Position numbers and translations under genes: made by a program. 64,000 nucleotides of DNA from Phycisphaera sp. (lineage in GTDB: Bacteria; Planctomycetota; Phycisphaerae; Phycisphaerales; SM1A02), in NCBI GenBank assembly GCA_016124975.1, contig WGMP01000021.1:1-64000 (forward strand). The letters run 5' to 3'. Within the stretch, counting starts at the first letter, position 1; each line of letters begins with the position of its first letter. A model generated the notes under the pieces. The model worked only from the letters and a program-made list of their open reading frames with translations. It did not search any database and was not told the DNA's origin. Shown here piece after piece: positions 42,879-50,827 of this stretch.

Positions 42879-43688
42879 TCAGCGCGCCTCGCCAAACGGC
42901 TGCGCGGACCCAACCATCTTGTCGAGCGCCCGCTTGGCGACTTGCCCGATGATCACGACCACGACGATCGTCGCAGCGACTCCGCCGAGAACGACGGGGA
43001 GTCCCTGCTCCTCGACGAGTTGCCTGAGATTCGACGCGCCCGTCGATGCGCCGGCCGCAGCGAGATAGCACGCGATCGCGGTGCGAGGCAACATTCCCAC
43101 CGCGGTTGCGGCGAGCGTCAGCAGGAAGGGCGCGCCCATCGTTGCGAGCGCGAAGTTGGTCAGGGCGAACGGCGAGTTGGGCGGGAGCCGGATGAGCGAG
43201 ATGATGCCGAAGGTCTTCGCGGTCGAGCCGCCGATCAGCGCACAGCGGATGACATGCGCCCTCGGATGCCGCGCGACCCAGCGCTCGAGAGACGCTCCCG
43301 AGACTGCACGCGAAACGAGGTATCCGATCGCAGCACCCCCGATGAACCCCATCAGGGCGCCCATGACGCCGTGGGTGAAGCCGAAGACCCAGCCGCCGAG
43401 GAAGGCCTGCGAATAGGTGGGCAGGATCCCGAGGCCAGCGCTCAAGGCGAACACGGCCACATATCCCCAGAAGCCGAAGTCGGGATCCTTCTGGAGAATT
43501 CCGGCGATCCGCTCGAGGTCGACGAGGATGTAGGTTCCCGCGATCCCCGGGAAGATCGTCCAGAGGACGCCGAGGATCGTCGAGAAGAGAAGTCGCTTGT
43601 CCCGACCGGCGGGCGCCCCCGACTCCGCGACATCGCGCGGGGCTGACTGACCTTCCGGCGATCGGGGAGACTGGCTCGGTTCGTCCAT
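42879..43688 (-). CDS. TVP38/TMEM64 (SNARE-associated/DedA-like) membrane protein
   Basis: The 269-residue inner-membrane protein has about six hydrophobic helices. Family marks are the central AFLGGWVFGFTHGVMGALMGFIGGAAIGYLVSR and LIRLPPNSPFALTNFALA with the conserved Pro-Asn region, as in YdjX/TVP38 (VTT domain) proteins. These are linked to lipid scrambling or membrane homeostasis. A polar N-terminus of about 30 residues precedes the first helix. On its strand TACCCT ends six bases before the ATG at 43688, with no ribosome site, a leaderless arrangement. Confidence 0.88.
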   Translation of the reverse strand: MDEPSQSPRSPEGQSAPRDVAESGAPAGRDKRLLFSTILGVLWTIFPGIAGTYILVDLERIAGILQKDPDFGFWGYVAVFALSAGLGILPTYSQAFLGGWVFGFTHGVMGALMGFIGGAAIGYLVSRAVSGASLERWVARHPRAHVIRCALIGGSTAKTFGIISLIRLPPNSPFALTNFALATMGAPFLLTLAATAVGMLPRTAIACYLAAAGASTGASNLRQLVEEQGLPVVLGGVAATIVVVVIIGQVAKRALDKMVGSAQPFGEAR

Positions 43689-43694
43689 GCGCGA

Positions 43695-43700
43695 AGGGTA
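43695..43700 (-). promoter_or_regulatory. Candidate -10 of the TVP38-like gene (TACCCT), leaderless start
   Basis: On the minus strand TACCCT ends six bases before the ATG at 43688. Transcription would begin on the A of the ATG. Confidence 0.4.
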
Positions 43701-43851
43701 TGTGATCGCGGCGCGGTCGTGGCGGTGGGACGCGCCGCGCGCCGAGCCGGCGCTTTCCGCGTCCATCGGGGAACGGTTCTGCGCCCCGCCCCTGTTCTTG
43801 GCCGATACTGACCGCATCGGCGCGATCCGCCGCCGCCTCCCAGAGGTCGCC

Positions 43852-44481
43852 ATGCAGCGCTTCACGATGCCACACTCGATCCCACACATGGTCCAGAACA
43901 CGCTCCACCGCGCACTCCGCTTCGCAAGCCCTTGGCCGCTTGCGACGGGGTCCTCCCGAGGCGCGCTCCCCTTGTTCGCCGCGGTCGCACTGGTCGCCGC
44001 CACGGGCTGTACCTCGCGGACGCAGACCTTCGAGGGCTATTCGGACGACCAGGTCTGGAGCGCGATGGTGGCCGTCAGCCGCGCGCCCGAGTATGACGAC
44101 TGGAAGATCGCGGACAACGATGTCTTCGTCGACGAGGCGGGGCGCCGCATCGAGGTCTATCGCCGCCTGCGCCGGCTCTATGTCTCGCCCTACTCGGAGC
44201 CCCGCAAGGAAGACGAGGAGTGGCGGCTTCAGATGATGCTCGAGCGCGACGACTCGCTCGACGCGCCGACGGTGGAGTTCACGACCCGTCAGGTCACCGT
44301 GCCGGCGCATGTCTGGCGCGAGGCGGACCGATTCTTCGCGCAGGTCCGCGCGCTGCTCGGACCTGTCGAAGAGCCGACCGACGAGCCTGAGTCAGCCGAG
44401 CCCGACCGTGGCATGGACGATGGAGAGACCCTCTCCGACGAAGAGGTCCCCACGCCTCCCCCGCTGCCTGAGCTCGACTGA
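43852..44481 (+). CDS. Small lipoprotein of unknown function
   Basis: This 209-residue protein has a hydrophobic segment LPLFAAVALVAATGCTSR with lipobox-like ATGC, after a long N-region of about 40 residues. The mature part is a single alpha/beta domain (TFEGYSDDQVWSAMVAVSRA, then strands with RRIEVYRRLRRLYVSPYSEP) that recalls small outer-membrane-type lipoprotein domains but matches none I can name. The tail is Glu/Asp/Pro-rich. AGAGG precedes ATG 43852. GATACT (43803-43808) is a possible -10. It converges on yebC with an 11-bp gap. Confidence 0.7.
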   Translation: MQRFTMPHSIPHMVQNTLHRALRFASPWPLATGSSRGALPLFAAVALVAATGCTSRTQTFEGYSDDQVWSAMVAVSRAPEYDDWKIADNDVFVDEAGRRIEVYRRLRRLYVSPYSEPRKEDEEWRLQMMLERDDSLDAPTVEFTTRQVTVPAHVWREADRFFAQVRALLGPVEEPTDEPESAEPDRGMDDGETLSDEEVPTPPPLPELD

Positions 44482-44491
44482 CCGAGAGGCG

Positions 44492-45220
44492 TCACGCGAG
44501 GTTGGTGTAGACCTTCTGCACATCGTCGTGGTCCTCGAGCGCATCGACGATCTGCTCGACCTGCGCCGCGGTCGCCGCGTCCGCATCGACCGTCTGCAGC
44601 GGAATCCACACGATCTCCGCGCCCTCGACCTCGAATCCCGCGCTCTCGACGGCCTGACGCACGGCGATGAGGTCGCCGGGCGCCGCCAGCACGCGGAAGG
44701 TTCCGTCGTCGCCCTGGATGTCCTCGGCCCCCGCCTCGAGGGTGCACTCCATCAGGCGCTCCTCCATCGTGTCAGGGTCGGTCGATCCTGAGGTCACGAC
44801 GACCTCCGACTTCTGCATGAAGCCGAAGGCCACGGAGCCAGGGACGCCGATCTTGCCACCGTTCTTGTCGAAGATCACCCGGATGTCCGCAGCCGTCTTG
44901 TTGGCATTCGCGATCAGGCACTCGACGATGATCGCGACGCCGCCGGGGCCATAGCCCTCGTAGCGCGCGGGATCGTAGCGCTCCTCCGTTCCCTCGCCCG
45001 TCCCCTTCTTGATCGCCTTTTCGATCGTCTCGCGCGGCATGTTGGCCGCGCGCGCGGCGTCGACCGCGATGCGAAGCGACGGATTGAAGTGCGGATCGCC
45101 TCCGCCCTTCTGCGCCGCCACGATGATCGCCCGCGAGCACTTGCTCCAGACCTTGCCGCGCTTCTTGTCGACGGCGGCCTTGCGGTGCTTGATGTTCTTC
45201 CACGCGCTGTGTCCTGCCAT
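44492..45220 (-). CDS. yebC: YebC/PmpR-family protein (TACO1-like)
   Basis: The 242-residue protein is a full-length YebC: MAGHSAWKNIKHRKAAVDKKRG at the N-terminus, ARAANMPRETIEKAIKKGTG, YEGYGPGGVAIIVECLIANANKTAADIR, and GSVAFGFMQKSEV. The family was described as DNA-binding regulators. More recent work on YebC and the mitochondrial homologue TACO1 points to a role in translation of difficult (proline-rich) sequences. Its placement at the end of the nusA-infB-rbfA cluster, with efp also nearby, suits a translation role; that link is inferred. It lies 57 bp after the TPR gene. Confidence 0.95.
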   Translation of the reverse strand: MAGHSAWKNIKHRKAAVDKKRGKVWSKCSRAIIVAAQKGGGDPHFNPSLRIAVDAARAANMPRETIEKAIKKGTGEGTEERYDPARYEGYGPGGVAIIVECLIANANKTAADIRVIFDKNGGKIGVPGSVAFGFMQKSEVVVTSGSTDPDTMEERLMECTLEAGAEDIQGDDGTFRVLAAPGDLIAVRQAVESAGFEVEGAEIVWIPLQTVDADAATAAQVEQIVDALEDHDDVQKVYTNLA

Positions 45221-45277
45221 GGTTGCGTCCCTGTCCGCGGGTGGCGGAAAATCCGAGCATATCCGAGGATCGCCGCG

Positions 45278-48200
45278 TCAGCGGGCGCCGATGCACTCGG
45301 GAATCGAAGGAGCCTCGCCGCGCGCGATCTCCGCGAGCTTTCTCGCGGCGCGATCCATCACGCTCGCGTGCCGCTTTCGGTAGAAGTCGTCCGCGGCGAC
45401 GATCTCGAGGCCGTACTCGCGTCGCTGGAACTCGACGATGCCGCGGCCGACGGCGTCGGGTGGGTAGCGCAGCTCGGCGACCTGCGCGATCTGCTGCCAG
45501 CAGCGGATCGCCGCCTGCTGGTCTCCGTCGCGCCAAAGCGCATCGCCGAGGTGGTCGAGTGTCGCGAGCGACGGATCGTCGGGCCGAAGACGCAGCGCCT
45601 GCCGAAAGAGCGTCACCGCGCCCTGCCCGCGCGCATCGTCGCGGAACCTGCCCTGGTGATACCGCACCACGCCGAGCGTGTCGAGGACGGCGGGGTCGTC
45701 GGGCGCGCGCGCGGCCGCGCGCTCCGCAAGCGCGACGGTCTCCGCGTCGAGCGTGCCTCCGTCGATGCGCATGAACGCGAGGTTGTTGAGCGCGGGTGCG
45801 AGATCGCCGTCCACCGCAAGCGCGGCGCGCAGGAGTTCGGCGCTTCCCGCCTCGTCATCCGCGAGCGAGAACGCGTCCGACGCGCGCAGGAGCGACCGTG
45901 CCAGCGCCTCTTCGCGCGACGCATTCTCGGCTGGCGGCGCCGAGCCCGCGAGCGCGAACGGCTCCGCGCCGTCGGCGTGCAGGTCGCGCACGATCGAAAG
46001 CGCCTCGGACGCGCCGTCGCCTGCGGCGGCCAGCATGGCGATTGCGGCGGCGCCGAAGAACGCGCGGATCCCTCGGTCGAAGCGCCGCTCACGCGCCAGC
46101 GCCAAGGCAAGACGAGCCGCCTGGTATGGGTCGCGCTCGATGGCGACGACGGCGCGAAAGAGCGCCGCGTAGCGATCGCGGTCCTCTGGAGCTGCGTGGC
46201 GTGCTGCGCGGGCGAGCGACGAGAGGCGTCCCTCGAGTTCGGCGCCGCCCACGCGCGCCGCGACGAGAACACGCATGGCCGCGAGGAGATCGTCCTGATC
46301 GAGCGCGGGACGGCGCGACAGGAAGACCTGCGCTGCGGTGTCCATGGAGCGCGCTGATGCGCGGTCCCGCGAGGCGATCTCGGCGCTGAGCACGAGGAGA
46401 GAGCGCGCGGCGCGAGGAGGAATCTCGCCGCTCGAGCCCGCGGCAGACTCGATTGTGCGAGCCGCCTCGTCGATCGACCCGGCGGAGAGCTGCGCGCGCG
46501 CGAGGGCCGCGCTTGCGGAGGAAGTCCTCGGCCGCTTCGCGGCGCGCGCCGCCTCGTCGAGCGCACGCGCGGGCGGATCCATCACGAGAAGCGCGTCATG
46601 CCGCCTCGACAAGGACTGCCCGCCCGCCGGCGCCTGCCCCTCCGGCCGAAGCTCGTCGCCGCGGTCGAACGCGACGAGGAGCCTGCGTCGCGCGGGCAGC
46701 GCGGGGGCGTCCGCCGCGAGTCGTCGCGCCCATGACGGAAGCGTCGTCGGACGCGCGGGCGCTGCCGCGCGGTTCAGCACGCGTTGAATCGTCTCTCCCG
46801 ACGGCTCGAGCTCCTCCGCCAACGCGAGGCATTCGAAGGCGAGCGGAAGCTGCAGACGCTCGAACTCGCGCGCAGCGTCGAGAAGCGCGGCGACCACACC
46901 CGACTCGACGGGCGCCTCTCCCGCCAGTTCCGCAAGGTTTGCGCGCGCCTCGCGCGCGGTCGCGTCGTCGCCCACGGACAGCGCCGCCAGGGCCTCGAGG
47001 GCCTGCGCACGGAGCACAGGATCCTCGAGCGCCGCACGCGCACGGATGAGCGCAGCGCGGGCGTCGCGCGGATCGGCCGCCATGGCCCGCGCGGCGCGGT
47101 CGCGCGCGCGCACGGCGTCGCCGACGCCAAGCCACGCCGCCGCGAGCGTCCGCGCGATCGCGGGGCCCGCCGCGAGCGCCTCTTCGTCGATCTCGAGAAG
47201 GATCGTCTCGTCGCGGAGCTCCGCGGCGGCCATCGCGCACGCCACAAGCGCGTGCGCGGAGGCAGGCGCGCGCTGCCGAGCCGACGATGCGATCAGAAGC
47301 GCGTCCTCCGTGAAGCCGAAGAGCGCATGCACTCGGCTTGCGAGCGCGTCGGCGACGGCCCTGTCGCCTGCCTGCGCCAACGCCGCGAGGATGCGCTCCG
47401 CCTCGAGCCCCGACGCAAGCAGCGCCGCAGCGACGGAGTCGATCTCGTTCGGATTTGCCCGCGCGATCTCGCAGGCCGCCTCGCAGAGAGGATCGGCACC
47501 TGCATCGGCGAGGTGACGAAGGCCGAGGCGCAGCGCGGTCCGATCGCGCGGATCGGCCGCGAGCCGTGCCCGCAAGAGCGCGCGGAGTTCGGGCGACGGA
47601 ACGGACGATCCCAGGCTCTCCGCGAGCGCCATTCGCGCCGCGCTCGCCGGGTCGCCGTCCGCAAGCGCCCTGAGCCGCGGCGCAGCGCGCTCGCGCTCCT
47701 CCTGCGATGCAGCGGGCGAAAGCCAGGCCACGCGGTGCAACGCAAGCGGATCAAGCGGACTGCGGAGACACGCCTCGATGGCGTCGCGATAGCGAGCGTC
47801 GAGCGCGGCCTGCTCGATCGGCAGCGCGTCGAGCCGAAGGCCCGCGAGCGCCGCCACCGCACGGGTCACGGGATCCGACGCCCCGCGGTCCGCCTCCGCC
47901 AGCGCCGCGAGCACCTCGCGCGCCTCCGCATCGAGTTCGAGGGCGTGGAGTGCATCGGCGCGCAACAGCGCGAGCCTCGCCAACGCGCCTTGCGACTCGC
48001 CAGCGAGTACCTCCGCAAGTGCGATCGCCTCGAGCGCAGCCAACGGCTCGCCAAGCCGAAGCGCCGCGAGCGCACACTGCTCCTCGAGCTCGCCGACGGC
48101 GGTCGGCAGCGGAATCGCCGCACCACGCCGCGCCACGGCACCGTCGCCGACGAACCAAGCCAGCGCCGAAACGGCGTCTGCATCGCGGCCATTCTGCACG

Positions 48201-48781
48201 GCCTCGAGCCCCGCGAACGCGAGCGCGATCGGATTGCGCGCATCGAGCGCCGCAAGCCTTCCGATGGTTCCACGCACATCGCCCGCGACGCCTCGCGCGA
48301 GATTCGCAAGCAAGAGCACTTCGAGCGGCTCGCTGTGCGCGGGTGCCAGCCTGGCCGACTCTTCGGCGAGTCGGAGCGCCGTCGCCAAATCCTGCCGCGC
48401 GAGCGCTTCAGCGGCGCGGCCAAGGGACTGCGCCGCGGGCTGCGGCAGCGGCCCGGCGTCCTTCGCAGGCGGAAGTTCCCGGCGAAGGGCGCAGATCCGG
48501 CATGCGTCGGCACGATCGTCGTCCGTGCGCGCGATACGCGCACCGAAAGTCCCAAGGGAGAGCGTGCGCGAGATCGCCGTCGCGTCGGGCGTGTTCTTCG
48601 GCTGCGGAGCGGGCGAAGGCGCGCGCGGCTGGTCCGCGCCCGTCGCGAGCGCTGCGGACTCGGTCCGAAGGGGCGAAGCCGTTCGGGCCGCGCATCCGCC
48701 CTGCGAGAGAACGGCGGCAAGCGCAGCGCCCACGCTGGCCGCGCTGCACAGCACGCGCCGCCGCACGGGCGACCTCGTCAC
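45278..48781 (-). CDS. Large TPR-repeat lipoprotein-like exported protein
   Basis: The 1167-residue protein begins with a basic N-terminus and a hydrophobic stretch (LCSAASVGAALAAVLSQGGCAA) with a possible, non-canonical lipobox. Most of the rest is Ala/Leu/Glu/Arg-rich helical hairpins of TPR type. The clearest are RAAEALARQDLATALRLAEE (about 120-150) and, near the C-terminus, LAPALNNLAFMRIDGG and DPAVLDTLGVVRYHQGRF. A CRICAL pair of cysteines lies near residue 92. It is probably an envelope scaffold. The GTG start overlaps the stop of the HhH-like gene (GTGA), so it belongs to the nusA operon although exported. Function unknown. Confidence 0.82.
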   Translation of the reverse strand: MTRSPVRRRVLCSAASVGAALAAVLSQGGCAARTASPLRTESAALATGADQPRAPSPAPQPKNTPDATAISRTLSLGTFGARIARTDDDRADACRICALRRELPPAKDAGPLPQPAAQSLGRAAEALARQDLATALRLAEESARLAPAHSEPLEVLLLANLARGVAGDVRGTIGRLAALDARNPIALAFAGLEAVQNGRDADAVSALAWFVGDGAVARRGAAIPLPTAVGELEEQCALAALRLGEPLAALEAIALAEVLAGESQGALARLALLRADALHALELDAEAREVLAALAEADRGASDPVTRAVAALAGLRLDALPIEQAALDARYRDAIEACLRSPLDPLALHRVAWLSPAASQEERERAAPRLRALADGDPASAARMALAESLGSSVPSPELRALLRARLAADPRDRTALRLGLRHLADAGADPLCEAACEIARANPNEIDSVAAALLASGLEAERILAALAQAGDRAVADALASRVHALFGFTEDALLIASSARQRAPASAHALVACAMAAAELRDETILLEIDEEALAAGPAIARTLAAAWLGVGDAVRARDRAARAMAADPRDARAALIRARAALEDPVLRAQALEALAALSVGDDATAREARANLAELAGEAPVESGVVAALLDAAREFERLQLPLAFECLALAEELEPSGETIQRVLNRAAAPARPTTLPSWARRLAADAPALPARRRLLVAFDRGDELRPEGQAPAGGQSLSRRHDALLVMDPPARALDEAARAAKRPRTSSASAALARAQLSAGSIDEAARTIESAAGSSGEIPPRAARSLLVLSAEIASRDRASARSMDTAAQVFLSRRPALDQDDLLAAMRVLVAARVGGAELEGRLSSLARAARHAAPEDRDRYAALFRAVVAIERDPYQAARLALALARERRFDRGIRAFFGAAAIAMLAAAGDGASEALSIVRDLHADGAEPFALAGSAPPAENASREEALARSLLRASDAFSLADDEAGSAELLRAALAVDGDLAPALNNLAFMRIDGGTLDAETVALAERAAARAPDDPAVLDTLGVVRYHQGRFRDDARGQGAVTLFRQALRLRPDDPSLATLDHLGDALWRDGDQQAAIRCWQQIAQVAELRYPPDAVGRGIVEFQRREYGLEIVAADDFYRKRHASVMDRAARKLAEIARGEAPSIPECIGAR

Positions 48782-50277
48782 CGCCCGCGCCTCGCCTTCG
48801 CGACGGGACGCGCGCCCTTGGAGGAACTCGAGCTCGAGCTCGGCCTCGGCCTCGGCTTCGGAGTCGGCTTCGACCTCGGAGCCGGCTTCGACTTCGACTT
48901 CAGAGTCGGCTTCGATTTAGGCCTGGCCGTCGACTTCGGCGGCGACGCGGACTTGGCGGACTTCTTCACCGCAGCCCGCCTTGCAGTCGCCTGCTTCGCG
49001 GAGGCCTTCTTCGCGGCGGCTTTCTTTGCAGCGGCCTTCTTCGCGGAGGCCTTCTCCATCGCCGCACGCTTCAACGCTGCCTTCTTGGCAGCGGCCTCGC
49101 GCTGAGCCTCGCGCTTCGCGGCGGCCTTCAGCTTGGCGTCCCTCTTGCGCGCCGCGGCGGCTTCACGCCTCTCGCGCTCGGCGCGCTGCCTTGCCTCGCG
49201 CTTGGCGCGCTCGGCATCGCGCTTCCGCTTGACCTCGGCCTGCGTGGCGGCCCGTGCCGCGTCGCGCAGGCGCTTGGCCTCGCGCTTGGCCTGCTCGCGC
49301 TCCGCCAGCTTCCGCGCGCGCTCGGCCTCCTTCGCACGCTCCGCGGCACGCTTGGCCTGCTCTGCCTCGCGTGCGATGCGGGCCTTCTCACGCGCCTCGA
49401 TGGCCGCGATGCGCGCAGCCTCGCGGTCCGCCTTCGCCTTGATGCGCGCCTCCTCGGCGGCGCGCTTCTCGCGCAGCCGCTCTTCCTCGCGGGCAATCTC
49501 CGCCAGGCGACGCTCTTCAACTACGCGTGCCGCCGCGCGCTCGCGCTCGAGACGCTCTTCCTCGACGCGTCGCACCGCCGCCTCGGCCGCGGCGCGGAAA
49601 CCCGCGTGCCGCGCGAGATACGCGCTCCTGATCTTCACGCCGCCGCGCCCCGCGCCATCCCACGCCGCTTGCGAAAGCGCGGAGAGCGCCGCGTGGACCT
49701 TGGGCAGCTCCTCCATGCGATGGTTGCGGCCGATCCAGGCCACGACCTCTTCGGTCGTCGCCGTCGGCTCGACGATTCCCTCGCGGAAGAGAAGCTCGAC
49801 CGCGGTGTCGTCGACGATCGGAGCGGGCAGTTCGAACGCCACGAACATCGTGCGACCCGCGACGAACGGCGGGATCTCCGCGAGGCCCTCGAGATACGAG
49901 CGCTGGTCCTTCCGCGACGCGTTGCGCAGGTGGTCGAGCGAGGTCCGATGCTGGCGGCGGAAGATGTCGTTGAGCGTGGAGCGCAGCCGTGCCGCGCGTT
50001 CCTCGACGAACGGATACTTCTCGCCGATGGCGTCCACGACCTCGCCCTCGAGCATCACGCGAAGTTCGTTCGCGTCGACGACGATGCGCGAGAGCCGTGC
50101 CAACGCCTCCGCGGCGAGCGCGGGCGTGCTCTCCCAGAGCAAGAAGCTCCCGAGCAGGATGCCGAGCGGATCCTCGGGCTCGTGACCCGCGAGTTGCGGC
50201 ACGGACGGCAGCGAAGACGCACCGAGCTTGCGCACGAGCGCCGAGAACTTGGGTCCGCGGACGGGTTCGACCTTCAT
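48778..50277 (-). CDS. HhH-GPD-like domain fused to a coiled coil and histone H1-like basic tail
   Basis: The 499-residue protein has three parts. Residues about 1-215 resemble the endonuclease III (HhH-GPD) superfamily: VDANELRVML, IGEKYPFVEERAARLRSTLN, and a hairpin-like YLEGLAEIPPFVAGRTMFVA followed by PAPIVDDTAVELLF, where the Asp fits the catalytic aspartate. The Lys of bifunctional glycosylases (GVGRKTA) is absent. Residues about 230-390 are a Glu/Arg/Ala coiled coil. The last 110 residues are Lys/Ala/Pro/Ser-rich like histone H1 or Hc1. No iron-sulfur cysteines are seen. Its ATG overlaps rbfA and its stop overlaps the TPR gene. DNA binding is likely; catalysis is uncertain. Confidence 0.72.
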   Translation of the reverse strand: MKVEPVRGPKFSALVRKLGASSLPSVPQLAGHEPEDPLGILLGSFLLWESTPALAAEALARLSRIVVDANELRVMLEGEVVDAIGEKYPFVEERAARLRSTLNDIFRRQHRTSLDHLRNASRKDQRSYLEGLAEIPPFVAGRTMFVAFELPAPIVDDTAVELLFREGIVEPTATTEEVVAWIGRNHRMEELPKVHAALSALSQAAWDGAGRGGVKIRSAYLARHAGFRAAAEAAVRRVEEERLERERAAARVVEERRLAEIAREEERLREKRAAEEARIKAKADREAARIAAIEAREKARIAREAEQAKRAAERAKEAERARKLAEREQAKREAKRLRDAARAATQAEVKRKRDAERAKREARQRAERERREAAAARKRDAKLKAAAKREAQREAAAKKAALKRAAMEKASAKKAAAKKAAAKKASAKQATARRAAVKKSAKSASPPKSTARPKSKPTLKSKSKPAPRSKPTPKPRPRPSSSSSSSKGARPVAKARRGR

Positions 50278-50765
50278 CGCGTCGTGTTCTCCGTGGGGCC
50301 ATCGGGCAGGCGCAGCGCCTCGTCGAGCGCTGCCTGCCGCTTCATCGAATCATCGAGCTCGAACTCGAGCCTCGGCACGCGGGGAATCCGCGTCTCGTCC
50401 ATCACCCGCCTGCGCAGGAACCCCTTCGCGGCGCGGACGCCCGAGAGCGTGAGCGACGCGCGGTCTGCGGGAAGCACCGACAGCGACACCCGCGCGACAG
50501 AACCGTCGGGCGAAAGGTCGACTTCGGTGACGGACACCATGCCCTGCACGCGAGGATCGTTCAGCCCGCGCACGAACTCCGCCTGCAGCGCACGACGCAC
50601 CTCGCTCGCGACCTGCGCGGAGCGCGGAGACGCGGAGGGAGCTGCATCGAGCGGCCCGAGCGGGCGCGAGGGACGGCGGCCTCCGCGCGACTTCCCGCGC
50701 GGTGCGCCGCCCGCGCCGTCCGCTTCGTCCCGTGAGGGCTTCTTCGATGGACGATCCATCCGCAT
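50274..50765 (-). CDS. rbfA: Ribosome-binding factor A
   Basis: RbfA assists late 30S maturation near the 16S 5' end. The 163-residue protein has a 45-residue Arg/Gly/Ser-rich N-terminal extension. The KH-type core follows: SAQVASEVRRALQAEFVRGLNDPRV, VSVTEVDLSPDGSVARVSLS, and AKGFLRRRVMDETRIPRVPRLEFELDDSM. ATG 50765 is chosen (MRMDRPSK); ATG 50759 two codons later is possible. It lies 62 bp after infB and overlaps the next gene by four bases. The nusA-infB-rbfA order is conserved across bacteria. Confidence 0.92.
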   Translation of the reverse strand: MRMDRPSKKPSRDEADGAGGAPRGKSRGGRRPSRPLGPLDAAPSASPRSAQVASEVRRALQAEFVRGLNDPRVQGMVSVTEVDLSPDGSVARVSLSVLPADRASLTLSGVRAAKGFLRRRVMDETRIPRVPRLEFELDDSMKRQAALDEALRLPDGPTENTTR

Positions 50766-50827
50766 GAACCAACCGACTCCTCTCGCGTCGACCCTGCGCG
50801 CCCGAGGGCGCGCAGGTCGCCACCTTC

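Noticed and set aside
46784-49105. 773-codon plus-strand ORF, and similar at 47707-50883 and 51107-54331
   Set aside because: Mirror frames of the TPR, HhH and infB genes; Arg/Pro/Ser-rich with no motif.
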